From Asterias rubens (Eukaryota > Echinodermata > Asteroidea > Forcipulatida > Asteriidae): DNA of 64,000 bases. Position numbers and translations under genes: made by a program. This document shows, one piece after another, positions 1 to 10,877 of this stretch (its first letter is position 1; each line of letters begins with the position of its first letter). The notes under the pieces were generated by a model. It saw only the letters and a list, made by a program, of their open reading frames with translations. It made no database searches and had not been told where the DNA came from. The stretch lies in NCBI RefSeq assembly GCF_902459465.1, contig NC_047065.1, positions 2,724,309-2,788,308 on the forward strand, given 5' to 3'.

Positions 1-1430
1 AGCGATGTAAACTCATTCAAGATGGTGTCCATTGGTTTAGTTTCTCCGTGGTCTTTAGAGCTCAGAGCGCCTTAAATCGAAGGTTTGCTTCAGCTTTATC
101 TCCCCCCCCCCCCAAGCAAATTGCAAATGTGCCTGCGTGAAGGAATTGGGACTTGACTTTTTACACGAGGGCCAGTCAGCCTGTGTTGCGCAATGACAAA
201 TTATTATTTTTTGTAAAAAATTGTTGGTCCTCTCTCAGCTGATGGCACCCAAGTGACCCCAACCAATGTTATAATTATCTCCACTCTAAAAAATATCGAT
301 GACTGCACCGATAAATTTAATAACATATTTGTAGGCCTATGTCTCAATATATATTTCTTAGCAGTGACATTGTTACCGCAAACTTCACTACCTCGGAGTG
401 CGTTCTTAATTGGTCTCAACGTTTCGACTAGCTTGCTCTAGTCATCGTCATGAGACTATTACAAAAACTATCTGTAATAACTCAAAATCATTTCTTATAA
501 GAGTGACATTGTTCCCCCTTAATATAGTGTCTCCCACCTGTCAGATGTCCTCTCTAGGTGTCCTGTGTATATACATCGGGTCAACTACAACCAAAGATGT
601 TCCTTATAAGTATCATCCGCGGTGTCCTTTTGATCTTCATTCACACTCTTGTTGTTTGTCAAAATGTCTCTACGGACAATTGCCGAGCCGGACAAACACC
701 TACGGCAAGGTGACCAACGCGTCGTGGACCCGGCGATGACCAGGGAAACAGTCCACGGTAAAAAGGTGAACTTCCTCGGGGCAAAATTCACTGCGCACTT
801 TGTCACTTTGGATTTTAATTGGTTGTTTGTAGTTTTTGAAGGTCTTTTTTAATCTACTTGGGGTTTTTTCTTCTTCATTTTTTCATTTTTTTTTTTCCAT
901 TTTTAGAATCATTGGGTAGGCTTCGTGAAGCCTAACAAGTGCAACAACGACTTTTTTTGGACAATTAGCCGTATCATAAAGTGTAGGGACCTATATGCCT
1001 ACACAAATATAAATCAATCAAAAAACAAAAGTTGTGTATAGGCAGGAAGATGTATAAACCTCCAGTTTAATTTTCTCTGTCAACATTTTTTTGTTACAAC
1101 GTTTCGACCAGTCTTTCTCGTGGCCTAATTGTCATTAGTCTAGAAAGACTCTGCTAGGGTCGAAACGTCAGGCCATTAACACACATTTGCAAGTATACCA
1201 TGTTCTTTGGTCGGTAGGCTTTTCAATTTTATTTTTTATTTCTTTACTTTGTTTAGGCCCCCTACTATTATTTTAATTTCATTTTTTCTTATAATTTTTT
1301 ACCATTTAGGCCTATATAGTATATACCTAACACTATTTATTTACTTGTCATTCTTACTTATCCCAGCAACCCCCTTTAATGGATGTACTCTAGTAATTGA
1401 TGTACATATCACATAATGAAAATACAATTA
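1..1430. other. Intergenic, no supported gene
   Basis: AT-rich. It contains two fragments of the GGTCGAAACGTCAGGCC foldback family (399-450, 1099-1180), poly-C and poly-T runs, and small open frames without recognisable similarity. Confidence 0.5.
399..450. repeat. Fragment of the GTTTCGACTAG / GTCATCGTCA repeat
   Basis: CTTAATTGGTCTCAACGTTTCGACTAGCTTGC followed by TCTAGTCATCGTCATGAGAC matches 12230-12290. Confidence 0.5.
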
Positions 1431-2060
1431 CACGTGAAATGTGAGGACTCACAAGCGAGTTTGGAGTGTCAAACAAACTCGCCCAGCCCGGACTTGTCCC
1501 AATTCTAACCCGGCGGCCCGTTACAAGCGCTCTGCGGGTAACAACCAAAGCGCATGCTTTACGACAAGAGTCGATAGTTAACACATCGCCTCAAATGCAC
1601 AAACTAATCATTCCCGCAAGCGCTAGATAAGCGGGGAGCTTGTAAGAACACGGCCCGTCAGGAGACCAAAAAACCTCCCTCAACAAACTCCACGCACATC
1701 GCAGCCCCCTCAACACAAAATGTCCGCGTAGATCATTGTGTTATTATTTATACTTGCCAGCTCATCAAGACAATATTGGCGGCACGAGTTCAAAGGAAGA
1801 TGCTGAGGACGCGCTACCGAATTGAGCTAGTAATCACTATGTTCGCTGCATGACGAAACAATCCCGGCCCTGCCGAGCGATAATGACCCGGCGAGCGGCT
1901 GAGGATCAAATCATTTCGGATGGATTCCACGGAATAATTTGCCACTTCTGTAGGCCTTTGATCATCCGCCGACCGTAGCGGCGCATCACGGCGGGCAGCC
2001 CGGGGATCGAAGGGAGGAGACATGGTGCATGAGCGAACTGAAATTAGAATGAAAAGGTAA
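1430..2060. other. CpG-rich island
   Basis: About 46 CpG in roughly 580 bp, against one or two per 100 bp in the flanks. No repeat family from this window occurs in it. It may be a promoter or other regulatory region, with direction unknown. No coding similarity was recognised on either strand. Confidence 0.5.
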
Positions 2061-2089
2061 CACATAGGCTCAGTCAACATACAAAATAC

Positions 2090-2142
2090 AGAGAGAGAGA
2101 GAGAGAGAAAAAATACTTCAATATGAATGTATGTATGTATGT
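2090..2142. repeat. (GA)n and (ATGT)n microsatellites
   Basis: (GA)n at about 2090-2108 and (ATGT)n at about 2126-2142. Confidence 0.8.
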
Positions 2143-2384
2143 GATTAAACCAAGTCGCTGATATTGCTGTTACAATAATGATGTAATAAACTAAAAACCC
2201 ATTACAGCGAAGCGACCATTATTATTAAGATCGATTTTATAAACACATCTCCCTAACATATATAATAAGATATGCACGGCCCAAAGAAATCCGGCGGTTT
2301 ACCCTTTCATTTACTAGGAGATAATAAAATCCCTCTTTCTTTACAATTACGCGCTTGATAATTCCATCAAGTTCCAGTCTCACG

Positions 2385-2468
2385 ATGATGAGGGACTTAT
2401 TAGTTTTTCTTCTTTCCGCTCAAATCCTTTCGGAAAAAACAACATCACGCGTCGCACTTGGATTGCAT
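2385..2468 (+). other. Signal-peptide-like open segment ending at a splice donor
   Basis: ATG 2385 opens MMRDLLVFLLSAQILSEKTT, a hydrophobic N-terminus. In phase 0, 84 nt later, comes GCAT|GTAAGA. It lies 330 bp after the CpG-rich island. No downstream exon could be matched to it, so it is only a candidate first coding exon. Confidence 0.25.
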
Positions 2469-2507
2469 GTAAGAAAATTACTAATTGGGGTTTATCAATA
2501 TAACCAT

Positions 2508-2701
2508 GGACCCGATTTCATAGAGTCGCTTAAGCAGAAAATATTACTTAACAATAATATGCTATGCAGAAATGGGCAGGATACCAGTTACAAATTGTAC
2601 ATGTGACATCGTAGTATAGTTGGTAACCATATTTCGGTAAGCATAATTTTGTTGTGCTTAGCTACTGCTTGTGCTTAAGCAGTTCTATGAAAGTGGGCCC
2701 A
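2508..2701. repeat. Diverged foldback element (CCCGATTTCATAGAGTCGCT ... GTGGGCCC)
   Basis: The ends are inverted (TTTCATAGAGTCGCTTAAGC against GCTTAAGCAGTTCTATGAAA), like the foldback families at 15850 and 22232. Confidence 0.7.
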
Positions 2702-3284
2702 GTTGAAGTAGAAGATAATGGCTATTGACGATGGACGGAGAGAAGCACGTTGAGATTGGAAGACAAAAATTGGCGCCATTTCTTGGTGTCTTTATCGTCT
2801 GCTTAATTAAGGAGACACTTTTCAGTGTAATTGAGCATGTTAAGAAGGTCTATGGTGTTATTATTATCTGGGGCTAAGAGATAATCAGTTTGAAATTATC
2901 CTTAATATGGATGACTTAAGAAGCTTTCTACAAATTATTGGGATAAATAAACTCAAGGTAATTACTTCCAGGTTTTAATCATTTAGAAATGACCAGTCAA
3001 GGATAAAGACGATCCCAAAAATGAAAAACAAATTATCAGAGGCATATATTTTGGAAGTATTGTTTTTATGAGCTGTAATGCGCAACAATGAACACGGGGC
3101 ATGGTGCCAAATGACATTTTAGAGCCGACTCTTTTGTAACCAACATTATGATAGCTTTGGAAAGTAAAAAGTTTGAATACAACTACGAAAATACATAACA
3201 TACTCTGTTATAATATATTTTAGAAGTATTGATTTTATACACATGTTCACTTTAAAATAAACAAAATTAATTTTCACCTTTTTT

Positions 3285-3643
3285 GGTAGTATTATTGTAA
3301 TTGTTCAAAATAATTATTAGCATAAAACTTCACTTGTTAACCAGTAATGGGGAGAGAAACGGCTCCCTCTGAAGTGACGTATATAGTTTTCGAGAAAGAA
3401 GTAATTTTCCACAAATTTGATTTCGAGACCTCAAGTTTAGAATTTGAGGTCTCGAAATCAACCATCTAAATACACACGACTTCGTGTGACAAGGGTGTTT
3501 TTTTCTTTCATCATTATTTCGCAACTTCGACGACTAATATTGAGTTCAAATTTTCACAGGTTTGTTTTTTTATACACATGATGAGATACACCAAGTGAGA
3601 AGACTGGTCTTTGACAATTACCAATAGTGTCCAGTGTCTTTAA
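3285..3643 (+). mobile_element. TTAA-flanked MITE (family 1)
   Basis: Right end ACCAATAGTGTCCAGTGTCTTTAA is conserved; the left end is eroded. It contains the internal hairpin GATTTCGAGACCTCAAG / inverted GAGGTCTCGAAATC (3420-3460). Confidence 0.8.
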
Positions 3644-3706
3644 GCAACCTTTCTTGAAGTTGTTTTCAAAATATTAAAATTATGCTGTTATTCTCCAAAA
3701 AAGTCT

Positions 3707-4069
3707 TTTAAAGGGAAGGTACACGTTTGGTAATTACTCAAAACAAATATTAACTTAAAAACTTACTTGGTAACGAGCATTGGAGAGCTGTTGATAGTAT
3801 AAAACATTGTGAGAAACGGCTCTCTCTGAAGTAGCATAGATTTTGAATAAAGAGGTAGTTTTCTAAAAGTCTTCTAGCCAGAAGTCTTTTATTCCTATCT
3901 GAAAGCACACAATTCGTCAAACAAGGGTGTTTTTTCTCTCATCATTTTCTCTCAACTCCGATGACCAAATTGAGCTCAAATTTTCACAGGCTTTATGCTT
4001 ATGTTGGGACAGACCAAGTGATGGGAAGACTGGTGTTTGACAATTACCAAAGGTGTACCTTCCCTTTAA
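3707..4069 (+). mobile_element. TTAA-flanked MITE (family 1, GGGAAGGTACACG subfamily)
   Basis: Terminal inverted repeats TTAAAGGGAAGGTACACGTT and ACCAAAGGTGTACCTTCCC, then TTTAA. The interior is shared with family 1. A second member lies at 50036-50414. Confidence 0.85.
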
Positions 4070-5424
4070 GGAGAGCAAATTAAGAATCGGTTGCGCAGGC
4101 CCATCTGAAAAGAGGATAGATTTGTTTTGGTGCTCAAATCATCCGAAAAGTGGATGGGATATTATTGTTGTAACCTTTGCTGCTGAAAACCAAGCGAAAA
4201 AGATGAGTGCCTGTGGATACGGTATATTATGTTTTTCCATTGAAACTCAAACATGACAAAAATGTGCGATATATTGCAACAAATAACTGGAATTTATCAA
4301 TTTTATTAATTTAAGCATAGACAAATTAGATTGATTCGTAAAATATGGAGCATGTTTTCATGATTTGGAGGAGAAAAATGGTAAAACACACAAGTTTGCA
4401 CCCCCACGGCACGTGGCTCGGAGTGGTGGGAGGGTAACCACTAATCACCCCCTGCCTATATACCAGAAAGGACGGGAAAATTACTGGAAAATTTCACCCG
4501 GTAAACTCATCATTACTACACAACTTGACTGTCTTCTTGAAGACAAAGCCGGTTGCCTTTGTTCCCAAAATGATGGGCTCCCCCTTAGTCATAAATTTAT
4601 ATTCTATAGTAAATTATTTTTATTTATCGCGCCACGGTGTCTCACCACGGTCCTACTACGGTCCCGCTGAGACAGAAAGTCATTACCATTGATGAAGTTT
4701 ATAGTCTGGTACATCATTACCAATACATCATTACCTTAGAGAGAAGTCCTACCGATCATAAACGCCAAAGCACCCCCCCCCTTTCTTGTCCACTCCCTCC
4801 TTCATTCAAAGATGCTACGCTCGGCTCGCGACTGATATACTTAAAGATGAGACAATAAATATTTAAGAAGGCGGCAAGATCAGAGACGCCGCGTAAGACA
4901 ATTTGGCAAGGATGAGTTTCAAAGAGACCGCCATGGGAAGAAGCGTTAGATTTACCGTGCATCTGCTTCGACCTTTCACGAAGCGGCTATGTAGACGGGT
5001 GCATTTCGCTTTTACCTAAAGCGCCATCCATCAACGTTGATGTCGGGGATCTCTTTCGCTGTTTGTCACTTTACTTTTTTTTTTGGAAGGTGATAACCAA
5101 CCATGGTCGTTTTTTACTTTCTATCGACTCTATCTTCTATCTATCGAATGAAAATGAAAACGTTTGTTTGGCTTTTCTAGATTCAGTTATAAGGGATTTG
5201 TGATAGTTTCCTTTTGAGACTTTGTTCGGTGAAAACTCTTCTTGGGAAGGAGCCGGTCTGTTACAGGATTTGTCCAGGCTGTGATACGGTGGGAACGCTG
5301 GGGGGGGGGGGGGGGGGGGGGGGCGTTGATAGCAATCATTACTGAAGTGGGGAAATTCAACACACACGTAACTGAATACACAATCTAATGGTTTCACTTA
5401 TTTCTTTGTTGTTCATCACTTACT
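4070..5424. other. Intergenic, nothing recognised
   Basis: No gene or named repeat. A 24-base G run lies at 5300-5323 and creates spurious proline-rich frames on the minus strand. Confidence 0.5.
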
Positions 5425-5426
5425 CA

Positions 5427-5815
5427 TTAAAGGCACTGGACACTATTGGCAATTGCTCAAAATAATTGTTAGCATAAAAACTTAATTGGTAACGAGCAAT
5501 GGAGCGCTGTTGATAGATAGTATTAGTATAAAACATTGTGAAAAAACGGCTCCCTCTGAAGTAAAGTAACGTATTTTTTTTGAGAAAGGGGTAGGCCTAA
5601 TTGCTAACACTCAAATATAAAGATGTCTGGCCTAAAGCCTTTCGTTATGCATCTGAAAGCACACACATCATTGCGCAACAAGGGTGTTTTTTCTTCTTTC
5701 ATTATTCTCTTGCAACTTCGATGACCAATTGAGCCAAAATTAGGATACACCACTATTTTCTTCCTCCATGGATATACAGCAAGTGAGGATACTGGTCTTT
5801 GACGATACGGACAGT
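5427..5815 (+). mobile_element. TTAA-flanked MITE (family 1), right end truncated
   Basis: Starts TTAAAGGCACTGGACACTAT. The match stops at CTGGTCTTTGACGATACGG. Confidence 0.8.
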
Positions 5816-6502
5816 ATGATTTTCAAAAGAGGGCGCTATAGAAGAAGTTTGTACACAGTTCGCCAAATGGGGGACCGAAATTGGGTTATCATTCTAGTCT
5901 GTTTGAACTGTTAACGGCTTATTAACATCCTCCTCCCAGTCCATGTTAATTTCCAATTATGGAAACAGAATCTCCGGTCCGGGACAGCATTCCGTGGGAT
6001 ATCGGCCTTTATCCCGCTCTATTTACCCCCCCCCCCCCCATTGTCCAGCAACTCGGGCTCCAATTCCTTGGCACAGATTACTACATTATGTGCTTAGCAC
6101 CTACAACTTAGGCATAGGTGCCATAAGCGCAGAATTCCGCGCTAAGCAGATGTGGTGAAATAGTAGTGTCTAGGTTGCGTTGGTAACCATAATTTGTTGT
6201 GTCCCTTTGTAACTATCATGAAAGTGGTTCACTTCATAAAAGGGTGACCCGACAATATTGACCGAGTCCCAGTCTGTTTAAAGAGTCATCGAGAACAGAA
6301 GCCATAACTCAAATTTTAAAATGTGTGACGAGTATTATTCATAACCATTATAACTGTTCAAGAAAACGGTTGGAATTTAATTAAGGAATATGGTGGTTAT
6401 ATTTGGCTCATGTTGAAGTGAAGCCTGCAAAGTGATTTTTCATTTTGTCTGTCTGTTATCATGTCGCCACATTCTTTGATGTGCCATAGACAACACGATA
6501 CA
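5816..6502. other. Intergenic
   Basis: Contains a weak foldback fragment (GTGCTTAGCACC, GCGCTAAGCAG, CTATCATGAAAGTGG) at about 6088-6225. Otherwise nothing recognised. Confidence 0.4.
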
Positions 6503-6504
6503 CC

Positions 6505-6909
6505 TTAAAGACTTCTGGACAACTTTGGAAATTGTCAAAGACCAGTCTTCTCACTTGGTGTATCCATGGAGGTAAGAACCCCGTAGGTGTATCCCCACAT
6601 ACGCATAAAATAACTAACAAGTGAAAAATTTGAACTCAATTGGTCATCGAAGTTGCGAGAGAATAATGGAAAAAAAAAACACCCTTGTCACATCAAGTTG
6701 TGTGCTTTCAGCCGCAGTCTCGAATTCAATTCAAATAATATTTTAGTGATGACTGATGAGAAATTACTTCTTTCTCAAAAACTATGTTACTTCAGAGGGA
6801 ACCGTTCCTCACACGGTTATCAACAGCTCTCCATTGCTCGTTACCAAGTATGTTGTTTTGCTAAAAATTATTTTGAGTAATTACCAATAGTCTCCACAGT
6901 GCTATTTAA
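6505..6909 (-). mobile_element. TTAA-flanked MITE (family 1)
   Basis: Reverse-oriented copy bounded by CTTAAAGACTTCTGGACAAC and TTACCAATAGTCTCCACAGTG, with TTTAA at the end. Confidence 0.8.
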
Positions 6910-7985
6910 CTCAAACCCGTCCACAGAACAACATCGTTGAGGACTGCAGTCTGCATCAGGTATTATTTAGATGACTGATCCAAACACGAATATAAATGGT
7001 TTATTGTGATTTCTCAAAGTTCCAATCTCCCAGACGGACTGTTTTTTCTCCTTTTCTTTGAAGAGATCCGACATGGGAGAAATGGGAAGTACAGGCCTAT
7101 GTGGGTTATAAATATTTACAGTGTATTATGAAGTGTACACCCCATGATCTTGCAATTTATCTTAAATGCCTTATGATAAATGTTGTTCAAGGGAGCAGAT
7201 TTCAAAGGGACCGACAGGGATGATCTTGGGGGGGGGGGTTCAGGATGGCGGTAAAGCCAGACCGACAAACAACCAAGCCAGGATTAGTTGATGTTTATCA
7301 GCAGCATTACATGTTTAGACTTTTTATTATTTTATTAAAGATATGGGTTAATAATGCAATGTTTCTGGGATCGCTGAATATGCACTTAAACCTTCTAGAT
7401 GTCTATCGTTAACCGGGTTAAGAATTTGAAATCAGCTGAATTAAAGTCGGGCAGTAAATATGTGAGATGGGGAGTGGGTTTGGCGGGAAATTGATGGTAG
7501 ATGGAATAATATTTGTAATGATTCTTGATTTTATGTCTGAGACCGAATGTTGTTGTGCGCGTATGCGATAAATCTATAATTGATAACATAACTAATTGGT
7601 GGATGGATTGAAAATGTGAATAACTCATATGTCATGATAATTTATCCTAAATATGCAAAACATAACATGTTTTATTCATTTGTGGGTTTGTGTTTAATTT
7701 ATCCATCTGGAAAGGGAAATGGTTTGAAGATTTGCACAATAACTACATGGACAGCGAGTTGAAATATATTTGTTTAGTTTATTGTGATATTATGGACAAG
7801 TTAAACACAAACCCACATATGAATAAAACATGTTATTTTGTTTGCATATTCAGGATAAATTATCATGACATATGATATGAATTATTCACATTTTCAATAC
7901 TTTCGATAAATATATTTCAAGCAGCCAGGCTCCTAGTGGTTGATACCCATGCTACATCCTTCTGGTCTGTGAAGTGGGTCGTAAT
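6910..7985. other. Intergenic, nothing recognised
   Basis: AT-rich. 7622-7700 and 7805-7875 contain an inverted pair (ATGTCATGATAATTTATCCT and its complement), so this part is itself a loose foldback of about 250 bp. Confidence 0.45.
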
Positions 7986-8022
7986 CACAGACATAAAAGA
8001 ACCTAGGTTCTTTATGTCTGTG
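7986..8022. repeat. Short near-perfect palindrome
   Basis: CACAGACATAAAAGAACC / GGTTCTTTATGTCTGTG are complementary, with one bulged base at the centre of CCTAGG. Confidence 0.85.
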
Positions 8023-8029
8023 GTCGTAA

Positions 8030-8402
8030 CCCTGTCTCAGTCTTTTATTATGTATCTGAAAGCACACCAGTTTTTGCAACAAGGGTGTTTTTTCTTTCGT
8101 TATTCTTTTGCAACTTCGGTGACCAACTGAGCCCAACTTTTCACAGATTTATTATTTTTTGATACATCAAGTGAGAATAGTCCTTTATCATGCTGTCTTT
8201 ATTTTACCTTTGTCATGTTCCTTGTATTGAATTAAAATAATGAATGCTAATAATAATTTTGCAAATAGGAACCAGACTATTTTGTTTGTCCAGCCTCGGT
8301 TTTTTTTACACTGATATCAATGGGAAAAATTCAAGATTGCGGCACCATTATAAAGGTATATACTGGTCTTTGACAATTACCAAAGGTGTCCAGTGCCTTT
8401 AA
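8030..8402 (+). mobile_element. TTAA-flanked MITE (family 1), split by ~170 bp of foreign sequence
   Basis: The middle part is at 8030-8180 (GTATCTGAAAGCACACCAG ... AAGTGAGAATAG). The right end is at 8356-8402 (TACTGGTCTTTGACAATTAC ... CAGTGCCTTTAA). The interruption at 8182-8355 is unassigned. Confidence 0.7.
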
Positions 8403-9734
8403 AATGCAATATGCAATCATTCCAAAATCACTAAAGCAAAGAATTAGTCACCCGACTAGAAACCTCTAGAGACACTTACCCCATCATGAAGGGATTGAGC
8501 CAAAGACTAAATCATACACATATTAATATTGATAATAATTTATGAGAACAGGTCAAACAAAGAAAGAAAAGAACAACAATAATATTGAGGCCTACAGAAC
8601 ACATAATCCATCAACAAAGGATTATTTCTTTAATAATAAGCCCAATGTACGTTCAGATGGCGTACTAAGGTACCCGAACCGGTGGGTTCAGAGCCTTGCG
8701 TCCAGACAGCACTGAGTTCAACCCGATACCGTTTATCTTTGGTTTTAAGAGGTCAAAGCAAACGCTACCCGTTACTCCAACATCCTGTTTATTGTCCTGT
8801 TCATTGGTCACTGTGTGGTGACGTAATGATTACGGAGGTCAACGGGTCGTCTGTTTATAGTTAAACCGGATGTTTTTTTTATGTGATCTTTTGTGGGTTG
8901 AACTTGATTCTGGACCACGAGTTAAACCGACTTTATTACTGTGTCTGAACATGGAGGAATAAATTTATTCCTCCATGGTCTGAACGACCTCTATATGACC
9001 AATAATGTAGAATCATTCAGCGAGAGGTGGTTGGTGTGTGATGTATGCATTTTTCAATTTTTTTTCTTTTTATTTTTTTTTTCTTAGCCTGGTTTCTCTT
9101 TTTAATGTTCTTAAAATCTGTGAAGATATATATTTTGTATTGCAGTTTTAGGTAATCTGTTAGTTTTCAAGTGTGTTTAAATCCATCTTTTTTTAAATTG
9201 AGGTGGCAACAAAATAAATGCTATGGTCTCGTTCAAAACTAAGTTGCATACTACAGACAATACTAGTTCCTTATACACACTTAGCAGTGTAGTCAAATTC
9301 AATGTAGGATTTCTTCCAGGTTATAAAACGTGACGCCCTTCAGACAGAGAAATAAATATTCAACATATGGGGAGTGAGTAGCACCAAAGTAGTTTAGATG
9401 CCCCCCCCCCCCCCAAATGTCCGGGGAGTGAGTAGGGCAAAAGGGGGAGTAGATAACACCCCACCCCTCCGATGTTCTGGGAGTGAGTACTTTCCAGATA
9501 AATCTTGGATAAACCAGGAGTGAGAGTTATTTTTGACAAAAAAAAAAACATTCTGAAAATACGATTACAATTTGTTAAAATGGGTGAATGTCCACCTTTT
9601 GGTAACCCTCTGGGGGGGGGGGGGGGGTTAGATTTCACAGAGCTTTAAAGAAACAGTGTCCGCAGCACTACAGAACACAGAGCAGGATGTCTTTATATGA
9701 GGAAGAAATAACGGCTGATTTTCTTCACCAGGCC
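8403..9734. other. Intergenic
   Basis: Nothing coding. 8950-8977 is a perfect 28-bp palindrome. There are C and G runs at 9402-9416 and 9613-9629. Confidence 0.5.
8950..8977. repeat. Perfect 28-bp palindrome
   Basis: Arms CATGGAGGAATAAA and TTTATTCCTCCATG with no loop. Related shorter versions lie at 27881-27906 and 53634-53656. Confidence 0.9.
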
Positions 9735-9737
9735 AGC

Positions 9738-10058
9738 TTAAGGCCATTGGACACTTTCGGTACAGATAAAAATTAAAAGTTCACAGATTTACAAATATGT
9801 TACAGGGTTTACAGAAGGTAATGGTGAAAGACTTCTCTTGAAATATTATTCCATGAAATGCATTACTTTTTGAGAAAACATTAAAACAATATCAATTCTC
9901 GATATCGAGAATCACAGATTTATTTTAAACACATGTCATGACTCCGATGACCGATTGAGCCTAAATTTTCGTAGGTTTGTTGTTTTATATATAAGTTGTG
10001 ATACACGAAGTGTGAGCCTTTGGAAAATACTGTTTACCGAAAGTGTCCAATGGCTTTA
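9738..10058. mobile_element. TTAA-flanked MITE (family 2)
   Basis: Inverted ends TTAAGGCCATTGGACACTTT and GAAAGTGTCCAATGGCTTTAA (last base of the first TTAA shared). The interior differs from family 1 except for the CGATGACCGATTGAGCC / TTTTCGTAGGTTTG block. Confidence 0.8.
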
Positions 10059-10112
10059 AAAAGTCTGAATTCAGATAAAATTCTGACATTTATCAACCCT
10101 GATAAACACCAC

Positions 10113-10300
10113 CCTGAGGCCCAATACGTCACAGAGGCAACGGAGGCGATTGCCTCCATGCCCCCTGGTCAATGCCTTGGTGCCCTTGAAATGCTCCAGT
10201 AAAAATGTACAACTTCTTCATAGAGGGCCCTTCAAACCAAGGAGAAATTGCCTTGGTGCCCTTGCCCTTTTAAAAACATAGCATAAAGGCCTGCACTCCT
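10113..10300 (+). repeat. GGCAACGGAGGCGATTGCC family repeat
   Basis: Contains GGTCAATGCCTTGGTGCCC, GAAATGCTCCAGTA, TAGAGGGCCCTT, ACCAAGGAGAAATTGCC and AACATAGCATAAAGGCCTGC. The same order occurs at 36149 and 56369. Confidence 0.75.
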
Positions 10301-10355
10301 AGTTTAGAGGAGTCATCAGACACTCCTCTACTGGAGTCCTATTTCTAGAAACTAT

Positions 10356-10712
10356 GTAAAGGCATTGGACACTATTGGCAATTACTCCAAATAATTGTAA
10401 GCCTAAAACCTTACTTGGTAACGAGTAATGGGGAGCTGTTGATAGTATAAAACATTGTGAGAAACGGCTCCCTATGAAGTAACGTAGCTTTCAAAAAAGA
10501 AGTAATTTTTTCACGAATTTGATTTTGAGACCTCGGAATTAGATTTTGAGGTCTCGAAACCAAGCATCTTCAAGCACGCAACTTCGTGTGACGAGGGTGT
10601 TTTTTTCTTTCATTATTGCTTGCAACTTCCGACAACCAATTATGCCTTTGTTGAGAAACACCAAGTGCATGACTGGTCTTTGACATTTACCAATAGTGTC
10701 CAGTGCCTTTAA
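10356..10712 (+). mobile_element. TTAA-flanked MITE (family 1)
   Basis: Left GTAAAGGCATTGGACACTAT; right CCAATAGTGTCCAGTGCCTT then TAA. It lies just downstream of the TCF25 stop codon and may be part of its 3' UTR. Confidence 0.85.
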
Positions 10713-10877
10713 GGCTTGAGAGTCTGAGCCTTTTCGAAGTAGGGCACTCCTTCTTCTTCTTCTTCTTCCTTTCGAGTGCAGCTTTCGTGATTGAAGATTA
10801 ACGCACTACCAGATACACCGCGGTGAACCCCTTCTCTTTTAAAAACGAAGCATACGGCCTCCCCCTACTAATCACTT

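Noticed and set aside
664..852. 62-codon plus-strand frame MSLRTIAEPDKHLRQGD
   Set aside because: Good start context, but no recognisable family, no codon or splice support, and it lies in repeat-containing intergenic DNA. Kept as unproven.
5137..5397. Proline-rich minus-strand frames
   Set aside because: The proline run is produced by the 24-base G homopolymer; no similarity or splice context.
10020..10202. 60-codon plus-strand frame next to the TCF25 3' end
   Set aside because: It spans the end of a MITE and a dispersed repeat that recurs at six other places.
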